Shown: piece after piece, positions 37,430-48,928 of the stretch
Numbering within the stretch: position 1 is the first letter of the stretch
Layout of the letters: each line of letters begins with the position of its first letter
Source: Rhyacophila brunnea
Lineage: Eukaryota; Arthropoda; Insecta; Trichoptera; Rhyacophilidae
Length of the DNA: 64,000 nucleotides
Assembly (NCBI GenBank): GCA_022495005.1
Contig: JAGYXB010000559.1
Location: 1 to 64,000 of the forward strand
Reading direction: 5' to 3'
Made by a program: the position numbers and the translations under genes
Notes under the pieces: model-generated
Database searches by the model: none
The model's input: the letters and a program-made list of their open reading frames with translations, nothing else
What the model was told of the DNA's origin: nothing

Positions 37430-37645
37430 CCGACGCCTGGCTCTTGCCAAATATTAAGTTATAACGTCTACTTCAACCTGCTAACAATACGGGTTCAAAT
37501 CCCGTCGAGCATCGTATTTTTTTCAAATGTATTTTTTTCTAGTGGGTATATATATATCTGAGCTGTTTTTAGTTATGTTTGTTCAATATATTATGGAATG
37601 TTTCATTCTTGAAATTTTGTAAATTATTCGTTGAATAAAAAAATG
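37430..37645 (+). repeat. SINE-B, best copy (tRNA-derived)
   Basis: A tRNA-like B box ACGGGTTCAAATCCCGTCG (near 37490-37509) is followed by GCATCGTATTTTTTTCAAAT, TTCTAGTGGGTATATAT and TCTGAGCTGTTTTTAGTTAT. The tail is AAATTATTCGTTGAATAAA plus A-rich sequence. The A box is degraded. Other copies lie at 15738, 15836, 29460, 56806 and 57040. Confidence 0.75.
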
Positions 37646-37649
37646 GTTT

Positions 37650-40600
37650 ATGAAAAAAGGAAAATAGTTAGGTATGTCTTAAAATAATGACATCAATATG
37701 TACTTGACTTTCAAATAACAATAAGGTACCTACTCTAATTTTAATCAGTATGTATCGTCCAAAACTATGTAGCGTCGGTTCCTGAATCTACGACTTATTT
37801 TTACTTTGTATCATTTTTTTACATAAAGGTGGAGAAACGTAATTTTGATGCATATTTAAAGGAAATTTCATGTTTAAAATTCAATATGCAAATAGAGCCA
37901 TTATTCAAAGTCCGCTTTATAGTTTGCTCACAATATCTTCTCGCACACAATTTCTATACATATTTTACGTGAAATTAATTGTACCGAACTAATTGACCTT
38001 CTAAATTTTGAATGGTCCATTACCAAGCAATATTTTATAATAAGCAAAGTAACCCATATAACAAAGAAGCGAAGATATGTTATAACATAATTATATATAT
38101 AATTATGTTACATATAATTTAGTACAATAAATATATTGTACGTATTTTAATTGGAGTGATTATAATAACATTCTCTTCATTACTTTATTTTTCATTTTAA
38201 AATTTTCAATTACATAGGACATTGTATTTAATAATCTACTTATAAATAATATACTACCTAACTCGAAAAAATCTAGATGGTATTAAAACCAGAATATTAC
38301 AGATATGTCAAAAGTAAACCATCCCCCTTGTTATGCAAAAAAAATCATGGTGAACGTACGAGTAGCAAAGGCAGAGGCTGGTGTCGCATTTCGAAGTTTA
38401 AAAACCTCCGTGGTTGGTGCAAGTGCAGCTTCATTGAACTATTTTAGTAGCAATTTATGTAGCAAAAAAAATCACTCAAGTCAATCGATTAGATCTAAAA
38501 TAAAGTTTACAAAAATTTGCTTTACTTAAAACATCGTTACTTATATACTTAATTTTATGGTACTAGTAATAGTATTTGAAGATTTTTTTAAATTCAGATA
38601 TTATATTGATCCTAATATATATTTTTTATTCCGCTCGCGAATAATTCATTATGAATAATGTATATTTAAATTACTCAGATTCAGTATAAGTATGAACTTC
38701 ATTATTTTGACCCATTCCACATTCATTATGCACTTTAAATAAAATATTTGTTGATAAGCTTCAGACCGCAATGAAATTAGCGAAATCTTCAAAACTTTTT
38801 CACGCCTCAATGGTGACCTGATTGAAAAGTTCACAAAGCATCTTCAGAACTTTGCTACAAACCGTTTTTTCCAAAATGGAGAAATATATTCAAATCAAAA
38901 TTTAAATAAAACATAAAAATTGCCAGCACTAGGTACTATTTTTGTGGCGACTTTTATAATTTTAACTTCAATAAATTATAGTTAATTCATTATATCTATT
39001 ATAAAAGAACCCAGGCTAATATTGACCTATTGGTCGGAATGCTGAGCCTAATAAAAAATGATAGAAAACTGGACATCTTTAAGAGGAACTGGAATATTAA
39101 GAGAATAAAAAAATACAGAGAATGGTCTTCACAGCCGCATGCAAGAAAGATAGTATGTGCGAGGAAGATATAACCACGAATTGTTACACGTGCTGTAAGT
39201 TGATTCTACTGGCGTTCTATATGTAAAACTTGGGGCGACTTTGTTGAGTTGGCCCTGTCTCAAGGATAGAAGATACCAACCAATAAAGAGGTTCGTCTTA
39301 AACATAGGCTTAAATATAGACGACCGAGACTGCGAAATATTGACTCTATAGAAATGGACACAGCACCCCTGAGACTAAGACGATGGAGTGCCTTCGGCAG
39401 ACAGAAGAGTTCAGAAACTTTTCCAGGAGTGCCGATTTTGATGACGAGAATCTAGTTAAATCATATAACATATTATTTTAATATAACGTGAAAATAACTA
39501 TTTCATCTACATAATAGTATCGTTTTGGGTTTTTATTTAAAGGTATATTCAAAGTATAATTGCTTCGCGTGTAGTGGTTTTTTTATATATTCATAAAAAT
39601 AATAAAAACCTATATTTCTATAATATATAATAAATAAATTAAAATGTTTAAACTTTTATACTAAATTACATTTCATCAGAGCTTTTAACTAATTTAACAA
39701 CTATTTCTTCTCAATATTTTAGTATTAGGTAGTATAACATAAAATGGACATAAAGGCATTAAACATCCTTTCTACTTTGTTAAAATGTATACGTTCAATA
39801 TTAATGCATATTTAAGTGGGTTTAAATCAGTACGAGACACGTGTTTGTTATCCCAGGTCATAAAATATAAATGAACAGTTTTCAGGGGGTGAAAACAAAA
39901 CCTTATGCCGGGTGTTTGCGCTTTGAGAAATTGATGTGGGTGTCTGCGTCAACTGTCTTACCTACGCTTTGATGCCTTTTTCACTCCTGTTTGCCTTGTT
40001 TTCATTTCAAAAGTGGTTTTCATACCTCTCACTTACTTACCCCTTCCCTTTCTGAAACGATACACTATAACCATATATTATGTACATAGCTAATACAAGT
40101 TTTAATTATAAAGTTTTATTTATAAGTCAATATCTATAATAATTAAGCTGTCAAATTCTGTGCATAAAATGAATTTTATAATATTTGTTACAACATATTC
40201 TTTCTTATAAAAGAGAACTACGCGCTGCAGGTCTCAAATGGCAGAAGACGTGGTACATTACAATGGTTTGAGGAAAATGTCATGACCTTGTATGCACAGA
40301 TGCTACTTCATGATATTAAATGAAGTGGTAGTAATAGTAGACAGCTGCTATTATAATGCAGGCAGGTAGTTATCGGATATATTTACAAAATATAATTGGT
40401 CCGATTCTTCCGAGTCCGAGTCTCAAATTAAAAATTACTTATTGTTTGGCTGAAGAAGAAAATTTATTAAAATTTTAACCAGAAAGAACTTTAAAAAGTT
40501 AAAAAATATATGCTTTCAAAATACTACTTTTATGACTTGACCAAAACTTCAGAAAATAGATAAATATATAACTAAAGGTAACTATTGCACTATTGTTCAT

Positions 40601-40930
40601 TAAATCAATAAGTACGATAATTATGAAAAATAAACCGAAAAAACACTATAATAATTGTAAATATGTACGTCATTATCATAGATAAAGATTTTTCTTGGCG
40701 CATTACATCAGCATAGATATAACATAATTTGAAGTGATATACCTATCATAACAGTGCTCATCTTATTGGTTTCTGTGAATAGTAAAATTACGGATTGTTA
40801 TACCAAATGACTATAAATACTAACATCCGTATTAATACCGGTATTTTTAAATATATGGAAAAAGAAACATAAGTTTTAAACTAATAAATATATAATATAT
40901 ATAAAGTTCTTTAAAATAATAATATTTTAT
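37650..40930. other. AT-rich spacer with one possible decayed coding patch
   Basis: A perfect 26-bp palindrome sits at 38084-38109. A 74-codon frame at 38305-38529 has no motif. At 39060-39460 the sequence is less AT-rich and one frame reads VRLKHRLKYRRPRLRNID and another ETKTMECLRQTEEFRNFSRS. It may be a decayed exon or element, but I cannot name it. Confidence 0.3.
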
Positions 40931-40934
40931 AGCA

Positions 40935-41205
40935 TGCAGCATTGCTGGTATCCAAGGACGTTGAAGGGTAACGGAAGTAAGCCAGATATTGCGTTACTCG
41001 ACAAAGAATACAGTCATGTTAAACCTTTTATGTTATATTATAAAACCCATAGCTTACGGGCCGCAAAAAATTGCGTTTTTGTTAAATACTTTTCAAATGC
41101 AAATTAACACGTTAATTACAAAATTAATTAAACCGGTATTTTGGTTTCGAAAAATACTGGGATACTGGTTTTGAAATACCGTTATTGCATTCCCTAAGTA
41201 AAACT
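40935..41205. repeat. Possible hAT-type terminal fragment
   Basis: On the minus strand the segment begins near TAGGGAATGCAATAACGG. It runs through TATTTCAAAACCAGTATCCC and ACCAAAATACCGG, alternating R/Y motifs typical of the subterminal part of some hAT elements. It shares ACCGG and AATAACGG words with 8808-8970. No second end or duplication was found. Confidence 0.3.
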
Positions 41206-41209
41206 ACTG

Positions 41210-42440
41210 GTTGAATTGAATCATAATGTATGATTAAATTATTATAAAAACACAATCGATATAATATTATGCAATTAAATGAATATAGAAATTAATTACA
41301 ATCGTCAGCCAAATTCCAATGTATGCCATGTAATGAAAATAAATGGAAGAAACTATAAAATTTTTAGTACGATATTTTGATTTATATTTATTTTAGGTAT
41401 ATTGTTAAACAAAAAACGTTAGAATCAGCAAACGGCTATAAAGAAATTTGTATAAAAACTTAAATTACACGTCAAAACTAATTTCGCCTTTCTATAACAA
41501 ATGTTTGTTGAAATAGAGGTAGTGAACACAGATATATTGTTTAATTTATAACTTTGATTCATAAACATTGCTATTTATCAAAATAAATTTAGCTAAGGCT
41601 TTCAATTTTGCAAAGTGGCAATTTCTTGTTAACATTTCCTTTAAACAATCTTAACATCAGCTTTCAATGGAAAATTTATTTCATTTTCTAACAGCAAAAC
41701 ATTCTATGGAGCAACTTAAGAGCTACTTAATGAAGAGAAACATTTATATAAATTAGGAATACAAACTCAAATTTAAGCTTATTTTAGATTTACTTAGGTA
41801 TCTACGCAAAACTTTTATTAATATATTTTTACTTCTTTTATTTAATATTGTATTAATAAGAATGATAAGTTTACTTTATGTTTTACTATAAAATATATAC
41901 AATCATAGTGTATATAATTTATAATTAAACAATATGAATATTAGCATATCTACATAATATTATATCTATATTCGAATATTTTAACTTAGATGCAGCAAGT
42001 TTTTTGTAAGAATTTACAGTTGACATTATGAAAGAAACAATAAATGTGTTTGATGATACTATTTTAGATGATTACTGTCAGTTTAAATATGTTAGATATC
42101 AAAACAAATATGACATTGAAATAACATTTTCTATCATTTTTCATATTTCTGCATACCATAGATTTTTTATCAGAATAAATTTTAATAAAATCGTAATTAA
42201 AAAAATATAAATAATCAGTTAAGCTTCGCTGGTTTCTTAGTAATAATTAATACAAAATAATCTAATTAAAGTTACAAATACAATATAAACTAATGATTAC
42301 GGTAATATCACTATCGAATTTTATCTAAACACAAACAAATTAATAGTTACTAATTGAAAACATATGTATATATAAATATAGCACATAATATATATAAAGA
42401 AAACAAGCATCATTAACCACACGTAATATAAATTACAAGA
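41210..42440. other. AT-rich spacer, nothing recognised
   Basis: No coding, RNA or paired repeat signal recognised. Confidence 0.4.
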
Positions 42441-42444
42441 TAAA

Positions 42445-42735
42445 AAGAACTTTTTATATACCACATTTTAAAATTTTTTGTTGAATCATATAAACTTGAC
42501 AATTCTATGTATTAATAAATACTTTTTTTGTACTTGATAGAAATACTGAATAAATATAGAATACTGAAATGTCATCGTGTTCTGATATATTCTTAAAGTT
42601 TCAAATGTCTATCTAGTCGGGAAGTTGGTTAGAAATCGATTGCAAGATTTGAACAAACAAGAAAAAATTTGTACTGGACGAACAAGAATACGAGCTAATA
42701 AAAACGTGATAAAAAAATAAGTAGACATCGACTTC
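42445..42735 (+). repeat. Dispersed repeat R, copy 1
   Basis: Shares with 52575-53035, in the same order and orientation, GAACTTTTTATATACMAC, AATATAGAATACTGAAATG, CATCGTGTTCTGAT, AGTCGGGAAG, AAATCGATT and CAAGAATACG. Copy 2 has about 200 extra bases between GAAATGTCAT and CATCGTG. No coding potential. The class is unknown; it lies just outside the Harbinger element. Confidence 0.6.
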
Positions 42736-43692
42736 ATACAATAGGTATGTTTTATTGATATGAATATGTACTTAGTGAATATTCTCTAGTATATCCAGAT
42801 TTCAAACTTATTCCTTAAAGATATCGAAAAATGTTTTTAAAGGAGAGATTAAGAGCCGAGGCACACCGGGCGACTCTGGTCTCGAGACCAGTCGCGCTGT
42901 TATGTCCCGTTTTATAACAAACAAATTTAAAAGGCTAGAGTCTTTTGATTTATCTTGAGTTATAAAGCTGAACAAGTCAACCTTTGCATTACCAAGTATT
43001 AAATACTTAATTATGAACGGTCAACGTTATCAAGATGAATAGAAATATAATTAATGTGATTAATGTTATTAATATTGTCTTGATTGAGCGGGTAGTTTGT
43101 CAGGAAGAACTGCCCGATATGGATCAACAGGTAAATACTTCAAAAACACAAAGAACTTTCAACACAGAATTTATTATATGAAAAATAATATTACAGAGTA
43201 AGTGTTTACAATAATTACTATATAGAAAAATGACGAATAATCGATGAAGCATCTCGTTTTTATACAAACGGGAACTGCGGTGAAATCTCGTGGTTTAGTG
43301 GTTAACCTTAACCTAAATATAGTTCACAGATTTCTAATATTTTGTGGTTTTGTAATATCATACATGTAATAACAAGAATGTTGATTTATCGGCTTAAAAC
43401 TGGAAAAGGGCACGCCGCAAGTGCGTAATAGCGTTTGCGTGTGATTTCCTTTCTAGATAAGGTTTAATGGTTTATTCATGTGGTTTACTCATCTTTTATG
43501 ATTAAGCTTTCTATTTTGAACTCTTAACAGCGCGACTGGTCTTCCTGGGCGATTTACTCGGGCGACTTGCAGGCGACCAGAGAGAGCAGCCAATAAATAA
43601 TAATAATAATGAATGTACGTACCTACGCAAGTATGCAAAAAATACGCTCTCTCCGAGCATGGCATCTGGGAGGCAGCCAATAATCCGCTCAC

Positions 43693-44117
43693 CAGTGTTG
43701 CCATGTCTACTGAAATTTCAGTAGATCTACTGATATTTTTTGCCAATATACTGAATTTTTGATTTTTTTTCGAAATTGAAGAAATCTACTGATATTTGTG
43801 TTTCTCCATAATAGTAAGTTTACTGATGATTATTTTAATAATGAACTTGAAATGATTTACGCACGATCTTTTTTGATGTGTTACACTTCTAAATTGACGA
43901 AGAAAGCATTGTAATTCTACCCAAGAGCGCCATTTTACCCATTAATATCATCATTGTTTACAATTAATTAATATTATTAGTTATTTTTATCCTTATTTGT
44001 CTTAAATTATATCTAATATACCTACTACGTTTCCCAAAATCTACTGATATTTTATGAAATCTACTGAATTTTTTGTCAAAATCTACTGAAATTTTAAATT
44101 TTGACTTGGCAACACTG
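43693..44117. mobile_element. hAT MITE, 425 bp, inside Harbinger
   Basis: The ends are inverted: CAGTGTTGCCA at 43693 and TGGCAACACTG at 44107-44117. The perfect 8-bp direct repeat CCGCTCAC flanks them (43685-43692 and 44118-44125). Near both ends the word TCTACTGAWATTTT is repeated several times in the same orientation, a likely transposase-binding array. The interior is AT-rich with no transposase gene. The insertion lies just upstream of the Harbinger nuclease start at 44131. Small minus- and plus-strand frames across it are chance. Confidence 0.92.
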
Positions 44118-44130
44118 CCGCTCACTTTTA

Positions 44131-44345
44131 AGATGGACGTTGAAGACGTTGCACTCGTGCTGTATTTTTGGCATAAAAGATTCTTGGAAAAGAAGAAGAA
44201 AAAAGGATCTGGACTCATCCTTTCGTCGCAGCTCGCTTTCTGTCTGGAGTGTTTGTCACGTTGTATGATGAATTAAGAAAATACCCTGGCAAATTCTTCA
44301 ACTACATTAGAATGTTGATATCATCATTTGATTAATTATTGTCTG
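44131..44345 (+). pseudogene. HARBI1-like nuclease, N-terminal relic
   Basis: From the ATG at 44131 the frame reads MDVEDVALVLYFWHKRF followed by a Lys-rich stretch. In another frame at about 44250-44325 it reads FVTLYDELRKYPGKFFNYIR and MLISSFD before a stop. This is the order of the N-terminal part of PIF/Harbinger nucleases (HARBI1/ALP1-like: leading acidic helix, basic patch, then LYxELRxxxxKFFNYxRM..FD). The DDE catalytic part is not present downstream, where TIR-like sequence begins at about 44505. In intact elements the protein cuts and moves DNA. Here it is a short, frame-broken relic. Confidence 0.65.
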
Positions 44346-44499
44346 TGCAAGAATGGCCTAACCAAACAAGATACTATCCTACGGAACTCTATACGTCCCG
44401 TTTGTCTCTCTATAATGAACATATCCGTATCGAACGCCATGGCTGGTAATGAATGTACACGCAAGTTATGCAAAAAATACGTCCTCTCCGCGTTGTAGC

Positions 44500-44690
44500 T
44501 GCTCGCGACTAATCGCCCAGTGTGGCAGCACTCAATACATAGCTATATGTTTTCATACATCGCTACCGGTCGTACCGACCAGAGAGACTGCGAGACCAGA
44601 CCGAGCGCAAGAACGTGATTTTACTGATCGCCCGACTTTATTGCTTGCGCAACTACTGGGCGACCAGGTGTGGCATAGTCCATATAACTG
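44500..44690. repeat. Internal Harbinger TIR-like blocks
   Basis: Besides the outer ends, reverse-complement TIR-like words occur at about 44505-44532 (GTGCTGCCACACTGGGCG) and 44653-44676 (ATGCCACACCTGGTCGCCCA). A forward-type block lies at 43530-43582 (CTTCCTGGGCGATTTACTCG). A 45-bp direct repeat (AATGAATGTAC ... GCAAAAAATACG) joins 43607-43655 and 44448-44492. The locus may hold parts of two or more related Harbinger copies, or subterminal repeats of one element. Confidence 0.5.
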
Positions 44691-44990
44691 AGTTGCGACT
44701 GAACTGTCGAACCGTGCAATCGTGTTTTCGCATCGCTATTATTTCGCTTTCGTTATCTTCAATTTTGACCCTACTAGTCACAAGTTTTTGATCCCGTTTC
44801 TTTACTAATACCTTCGCCTGCCCTTGGAATACGATTTGTGAAACTTTTGTGTGTTTTCCCCTTGGAATTTCCCGGGAATTGTGACTTTTAATTCGTTTAA
44901 TAATAGTTACGTAATTATTGTAACAATAATATTTATTGTGCGATAAATTATGGTTGAGTGAGTGACGTGTGACGAGTGTTACCTAGCGCC

Positions 44991-45856
44991 ATGGTTAACA
45001 ACAAAGGGGACCCCATGCAAGTGGAAGGAATGTCCACTAGGAAGCGGAAGTCGGACGTGGCTGAGGGTATTGGTGACCCAAAGCAGGCCCCAAGGTCAAG
45101 GATAAAAGGCCTGAGAAAGAAAAAGAGAAAGACAAGCAGAGCGCTTCCACCACTTCAAAGGGCAAGAGCGTTAAGTCAAGGGCTGTTTCAACCTCAGCAT
45201 CTTGCGAGGAGATCAGTCCCGTGGCTTTGAGTATTCTCTCTGAGTCTCAGGAGAGTGCGTCCAGGGCGACGATTGCCATCAAGAGGGCACTTGTCACCCT
45301 CGAGAAGGACAGTTGTATTGCCAGAGCAACCGTAAACGCAGTTGCCGAGGAGCTTGAGATGGCAATCACTGAAACGTGGGCCATGGCGATAGAGCTGGAG
45401 GCGCACAAGGCAATTGTGAAGGATCGTGCCTCCTTAACGAGAGCCATCATCCAGGCTCCTTCTAATGCTCCTCCCAGGGCTCTTTGGAGTGACGTAACCC
45501 GTAGAGAGGCTCAACCAACTTGAGTCTCCGAATGGCCACCAGTTCCTCCAAAAATTGTCGCCAGGCCGGGGGTGATGTTTTATCCGACTAAGGAGGGCCA
45601 AGAGTCGACTGCCACAAAGGAAGCGGTCATGAAAACTATTGTGCCTGAAACTTTGGGAGTGCACATCACCGGGGTACGCAAGATCCGGGGAGGCGGGATC
45701 ATCGTGCATCCCAAAAGTGACGACGAGGCTAAGCGGCTCATAGTTGCCCCTGGGCTGACTGAGGCCGGCTTAAAGGCCCAAGACACCGCACTGACTGTGT
45801 TGCATCTCTTGCATCTATCCAATGAGCTCTTCGCGGTGGTGGCGAATGGTGGCTAA
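44991..45856 (+). pseudogene. LINE ORF1 (gag-like), broken, 3'-deleted
   Basis: The likely start is the ATG at 44991 (MVNNKGDPMQVEG). A Lys/Arg/Ser-rich N-terminus follows, with the frame lost near 45100. From 45221 a second frame carries an alanine-rich helical region (LSILSESQESASRATIAIKR, then VAEELEMAITETWAMAIELE). After an in-frame TGA at 45521 the same frame continues with a segment like the gag core of R1-type elements (PETLGVHITGVRKIRGGGII, AKRLIVAPGLTEAGLKAQ). The CCHC zinc knuckles usual at the C-terminus are missing, because the sequence jumps into endonuclease near 45780-45830. The protein would bind element RNA in a functional copy. Confidence 0.75.
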
Positions 45857-48723
45857 TAACAGGAGGCTCTCCATTGTAGTTATATCTGCGTATTTTCAGT
45901 ACAGTTCTTCTACCCTGTATTGCACAAAACAACTGGAGAAAATCTTATTTGCTTGCAGAGGCAAGCAGATAATTGTTGGGGCGGACGTTAACGTCCAGTC
46001 CTTGCTCTGGGCCCCCTCTGGGCCCAGACGTAATAAGGACAAACCTGAGCCACTCGAGGAGCTCTTGGCCGCCTTTGATTTGACGGTGCTAAATGACCCT
46101 AACGGGCCGGCCACTTTCTCCACCAGAAATGGTGAGTCACATATTGATGTCACTCTGACATCCAGTGGCGTTGCCAGACGCGCCGTGGACTGGCAGGTCC
46201 ACACGGACGTGGTGACTAGCGATCACCGTTTGATCACATTTTTGTTCAGATTTGCGGGAGATGCGGCCCCATTGAGCCAAACCGAAAGCGTACTACTTCC
46301 CAGGCGTTTTCGGACGAGCGGTGTCAATTGGGATGCTTTTGACGTCAAAATTGGTGGACTGGCCTCTGCCATGTCGGCTGACGATCTCCACCAAAGAGCC
46401 AATGACTTAACTGCGTTCATTACTCAAACTGCGGAGTCCACGCTGGGTAGAACCTCTCTGAGGCCACCCAACCTTGCGCCATGGTGGATACCAAAATTGA
46501 CGTTTTTGAAAAGGACCATGAGACTTGCCCAAAGAAAATTGCAAAGAGCTAGAAGATCTCAGAACGACTTACCCAGAAATGACAAACCTACGGAGATTGC
46601 TTATAAATCCGCAAGGGCACAATTCAAAAAAGAGTTAAATAAAGCCAAGAAAAAGCACTGGCGGGATTTTGTCTCTGAAATGGGGGGCTATGATCCGTGG
46701 GAACCGCCTTTCCGCGTGATAAAGCTGGGCTCAAGGCCTGGTAAAGTCATGGCGGCTATGCGGCGCCCTGATGGCACCTTTGCGATGGACAGCGCAGAGT
46801 CTACATCCATACGGCTGGAAGCTCTAATTCCACAGGACATACCTACGGCACATGAAGATGACAGAACCTGTCAACTAAGAGTATCTGCAATCTTGCCGTT
46901 GGAGACTCACCATTCTCCTGAGCTTACCCAGTCGGAGGTGGGATTAATTTTTGATGGCCTCAGGGCGGGCAAAGCCCCCGACCTGATGGGATCAGCAATG
47001 TGATTGCCAGAAGGGCGTGGCTTCGAGCACCTCATGAAATAGTCGGGCTGTATGCTGACTGCATAAGCAGGGGCATCTTCCCGGACTGTTAGAAGAAGGG
47101 TCTCCTTAGGATTATACCTAAGATGAGCACACGCCCACCGCATGACCCAAAGGCGTACCGTCCAATCATTCTTCTGCCAGTGCTGGGTAAGATATTGGAG
47201 CGGTTAATCAGCAGAAGACTGGAGGACCACCTTGAGAGAATCTACCCTATCTCGGAGAGGCAATTTGGCTTCAGACCCGGCAAGTCTACTGAGGACGCTA
47301 TCAGATTTGCACAGAAATTTGTTGAGGACTCAGAAGGAGTTATTGTGGCAGGCTTCTTTTTGGACATAGCCGGTGCCTTCGACACCGCATGGTGGCCATT
47401 AATTCTATCTAAGCTTCGGCTCTGACAGATCCCGGGGGACCTCTTTGCCCTAGTGCAAAGCTATTTTAATAAAAGGGAAGTTATATACGACTCTAGCACT
47501 GAATTGATTTACAAGGAGACCACCATGGGGTGTCCGCAGGGTTCCGTGCTTGGCCCCTTGCTATGGAATATACTTTTTGACGATGTTTTGACGTTACCTC
47601 TGCCACCGGGCTGCGCACTCGTCGCGTACGCTGATGACCTTCTTTTACTAGTTGGCCGTCCGATACTCGAGCGCGTAGCTAAGGACGCATTATCGAGAAT
47701 CCTTAACTGGGGTAAGCTTAATAAGCTTGCATTTGCACCTGGCAAAACGGAAGCTATCCTCCTAAAGGGCAGCTCAAGGATAAACATAAATAAGCGATCA
47801 CCCGCAGTGCGCTTCGGCGACTCTGTTATAAGGTTTTCTCGAGAGGTGACCTACTTGGGTGTCGTTCTGGACGAGAAGCAGACCTTTTTGAAGCATGCTA
47901 AAGTAATTGTGGCTAAAGCCAACTCAGCCTATCAGAAGGTTGCTCGCCTGGCGGGCAACAATTGTGGCCTAAAGCCTCGGGCCCTGAGAATCGCCTACGA
48001 GGCTATATTCATGGGCATCGCTGGCTATGCCTCCAGCGTGTGGCACACCAAAGCCTCGCTGACAATTGTGAAGAAGGCTCTGCTTAGCGGACAGAGGGCT
48101 GCTCTGATTGGCCTTACTAAGGCCTATAGGACCACATCTTCGGATGCCCTGGCGGTCCTTGCGAGGGTCTTTCCCCTCGACTTGCACGTTCAAATTAGAG
48201 GATCGATCACTCTCCTTATGAGTGTGGTGTCCCTCTGACACCGCCATCGAGAGTGGAGGGCGTGAGCTACAGAAAGATTGTATCTGAGCTGGTCTACAAG
48301 ACCGCATATGCGGCATGGCAAGCGAGATGGGTGGCCTCCTCCAAGGGCCGCCAGACTTTTCTATACTTTCCTGATGTCTCGGTGAGACACATGATGAGGA
48401 GACTGGTGCCAACCCACTGGACTAGTCAATTCATGACTGGCCATGGAAACTTTGCGGCCAAACTGCAGGGGTTTGGTTTGGCAGGACATGGGTCGGGTTG
48501 CTCATGTGGACACGACCAGCAGGACGCAGAGCACGTCCTGTGAGACTGTTCACTTATGGGCCCCGAACGAGCGGAGTTGTTTGCCCGGGTTCGACCCCAT
48601 TCGGGCCCAATAGGATACGCGGACATGGTGGCAACCGATGCCAATTTTGCGGCCTTTACTAAATTCGCCAGAGCGTACGGGGGGCGGGACCCTCTCGACT
48701 CCCCTTGCGACTCTTCAAACTAA
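45822..48723 (+). pseudogene. LINE ORF2: endonuclease, RT, zinc knuckle
   Basis: The 5' portion of the APE-type endonuclease is deleted. What remains starts with SIVVISAYFQYS, then IIVGADVNVQSLLW (near 45975), HIDVTLTSS and the catalytic VTSDHRLITF (near 46215). The reverse transcriptase has YRPIILLPVLGKILERLI, QFGFRPGKSTEDAI, FFLDIAGAFDTAWW (first catalytic Asp at 47363), GCPQGSVLGPLLWNILFDD and AYADDLLLL (YADD at 47627-47638). The C-terminal knuckle is CSCGHDQQDAEHVL (near 48500), with its final Cys after a stop. A one-base loss at about 46983 shifts the frame. Stops occur at 47090, 47423, 48236 and 48541, and another shift lies near 48240. The normal end is the TAA at 48721. Several stops stand where Trp is expected, as after G-to-A changes. 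Confidence 0.9.
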
Positions 48724-48928
48724 AGTCACTCTGATAGTTGCCATATAAATTAACATCATGCATTCGTACTTTGGTGCAAGGTTGCATCACCAGTCCCGTG
48801 CGGCTCTGCTCGGGACAAAATGAGGGCTTAAATTCTTTGATCTGGCACACGTAAGGGTTATGTTAGCCGGCCGCGTATGACGTGGCTGCATATACATAAC
48901 GGGAGCGGAGGTGGGAATTTTATACACC
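48724..48928 (+). other. 3' UTR of the R1-like LINE
   Basis: Non-coding tail from the ORF2 stop to the 14-bp target duplication. It includes CAGTCCCGTGCGGCTC, CTCGGGACAAAATGAG and the terminal GGAGGTGGGAATTTTATAC. The same blocks at 11061-11190 identify another 3' fragment of the family. There is no A-rich tail or tandem tail repeat. Confidence 0.75.

Larger units (their letters stand above)
44691..48928 (+). mobile_element. R1-like LINE, 4.2 kb, with 14-bp TSD
   Basis: The whole element is flanked by a perfect direct repeat AGTCCATATAACTG (44677-44690 and 48929-48942), which marks a target-primed insertion into the Harbinger element. It is markedly richer in G+C than the surrounding DNA. 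Order: a 5' UTR of about 300 bp, a gag-like ORF1, endonuclease, reverse transcriptase, C-terminal zinc knuckle, and a 205-bp 3' UTR ending GGTGGGAATTTTATACACC without poly(A). The RT and EN motifs place it in the R1/LOA-like group. The 5' UTR suggests the 5' end is nearly complete. All coding parts are interrupted by stops or frameshifts, so it is dead. Confidence 0.9.

Noticed and set aside
43280..43310. TCTCGTGGTTTAGTGGTTAACC resembling a tRNA 5' half
   Set aside because: There is no B box at the proper distance and no acceptor stem; it lies inside the Harbinger element.
45194..48850. Several minus-strand open frames of 60-147 codons
   Set aside because: They are shadows of the GC-richer LINE coding strand and carry no motifs.
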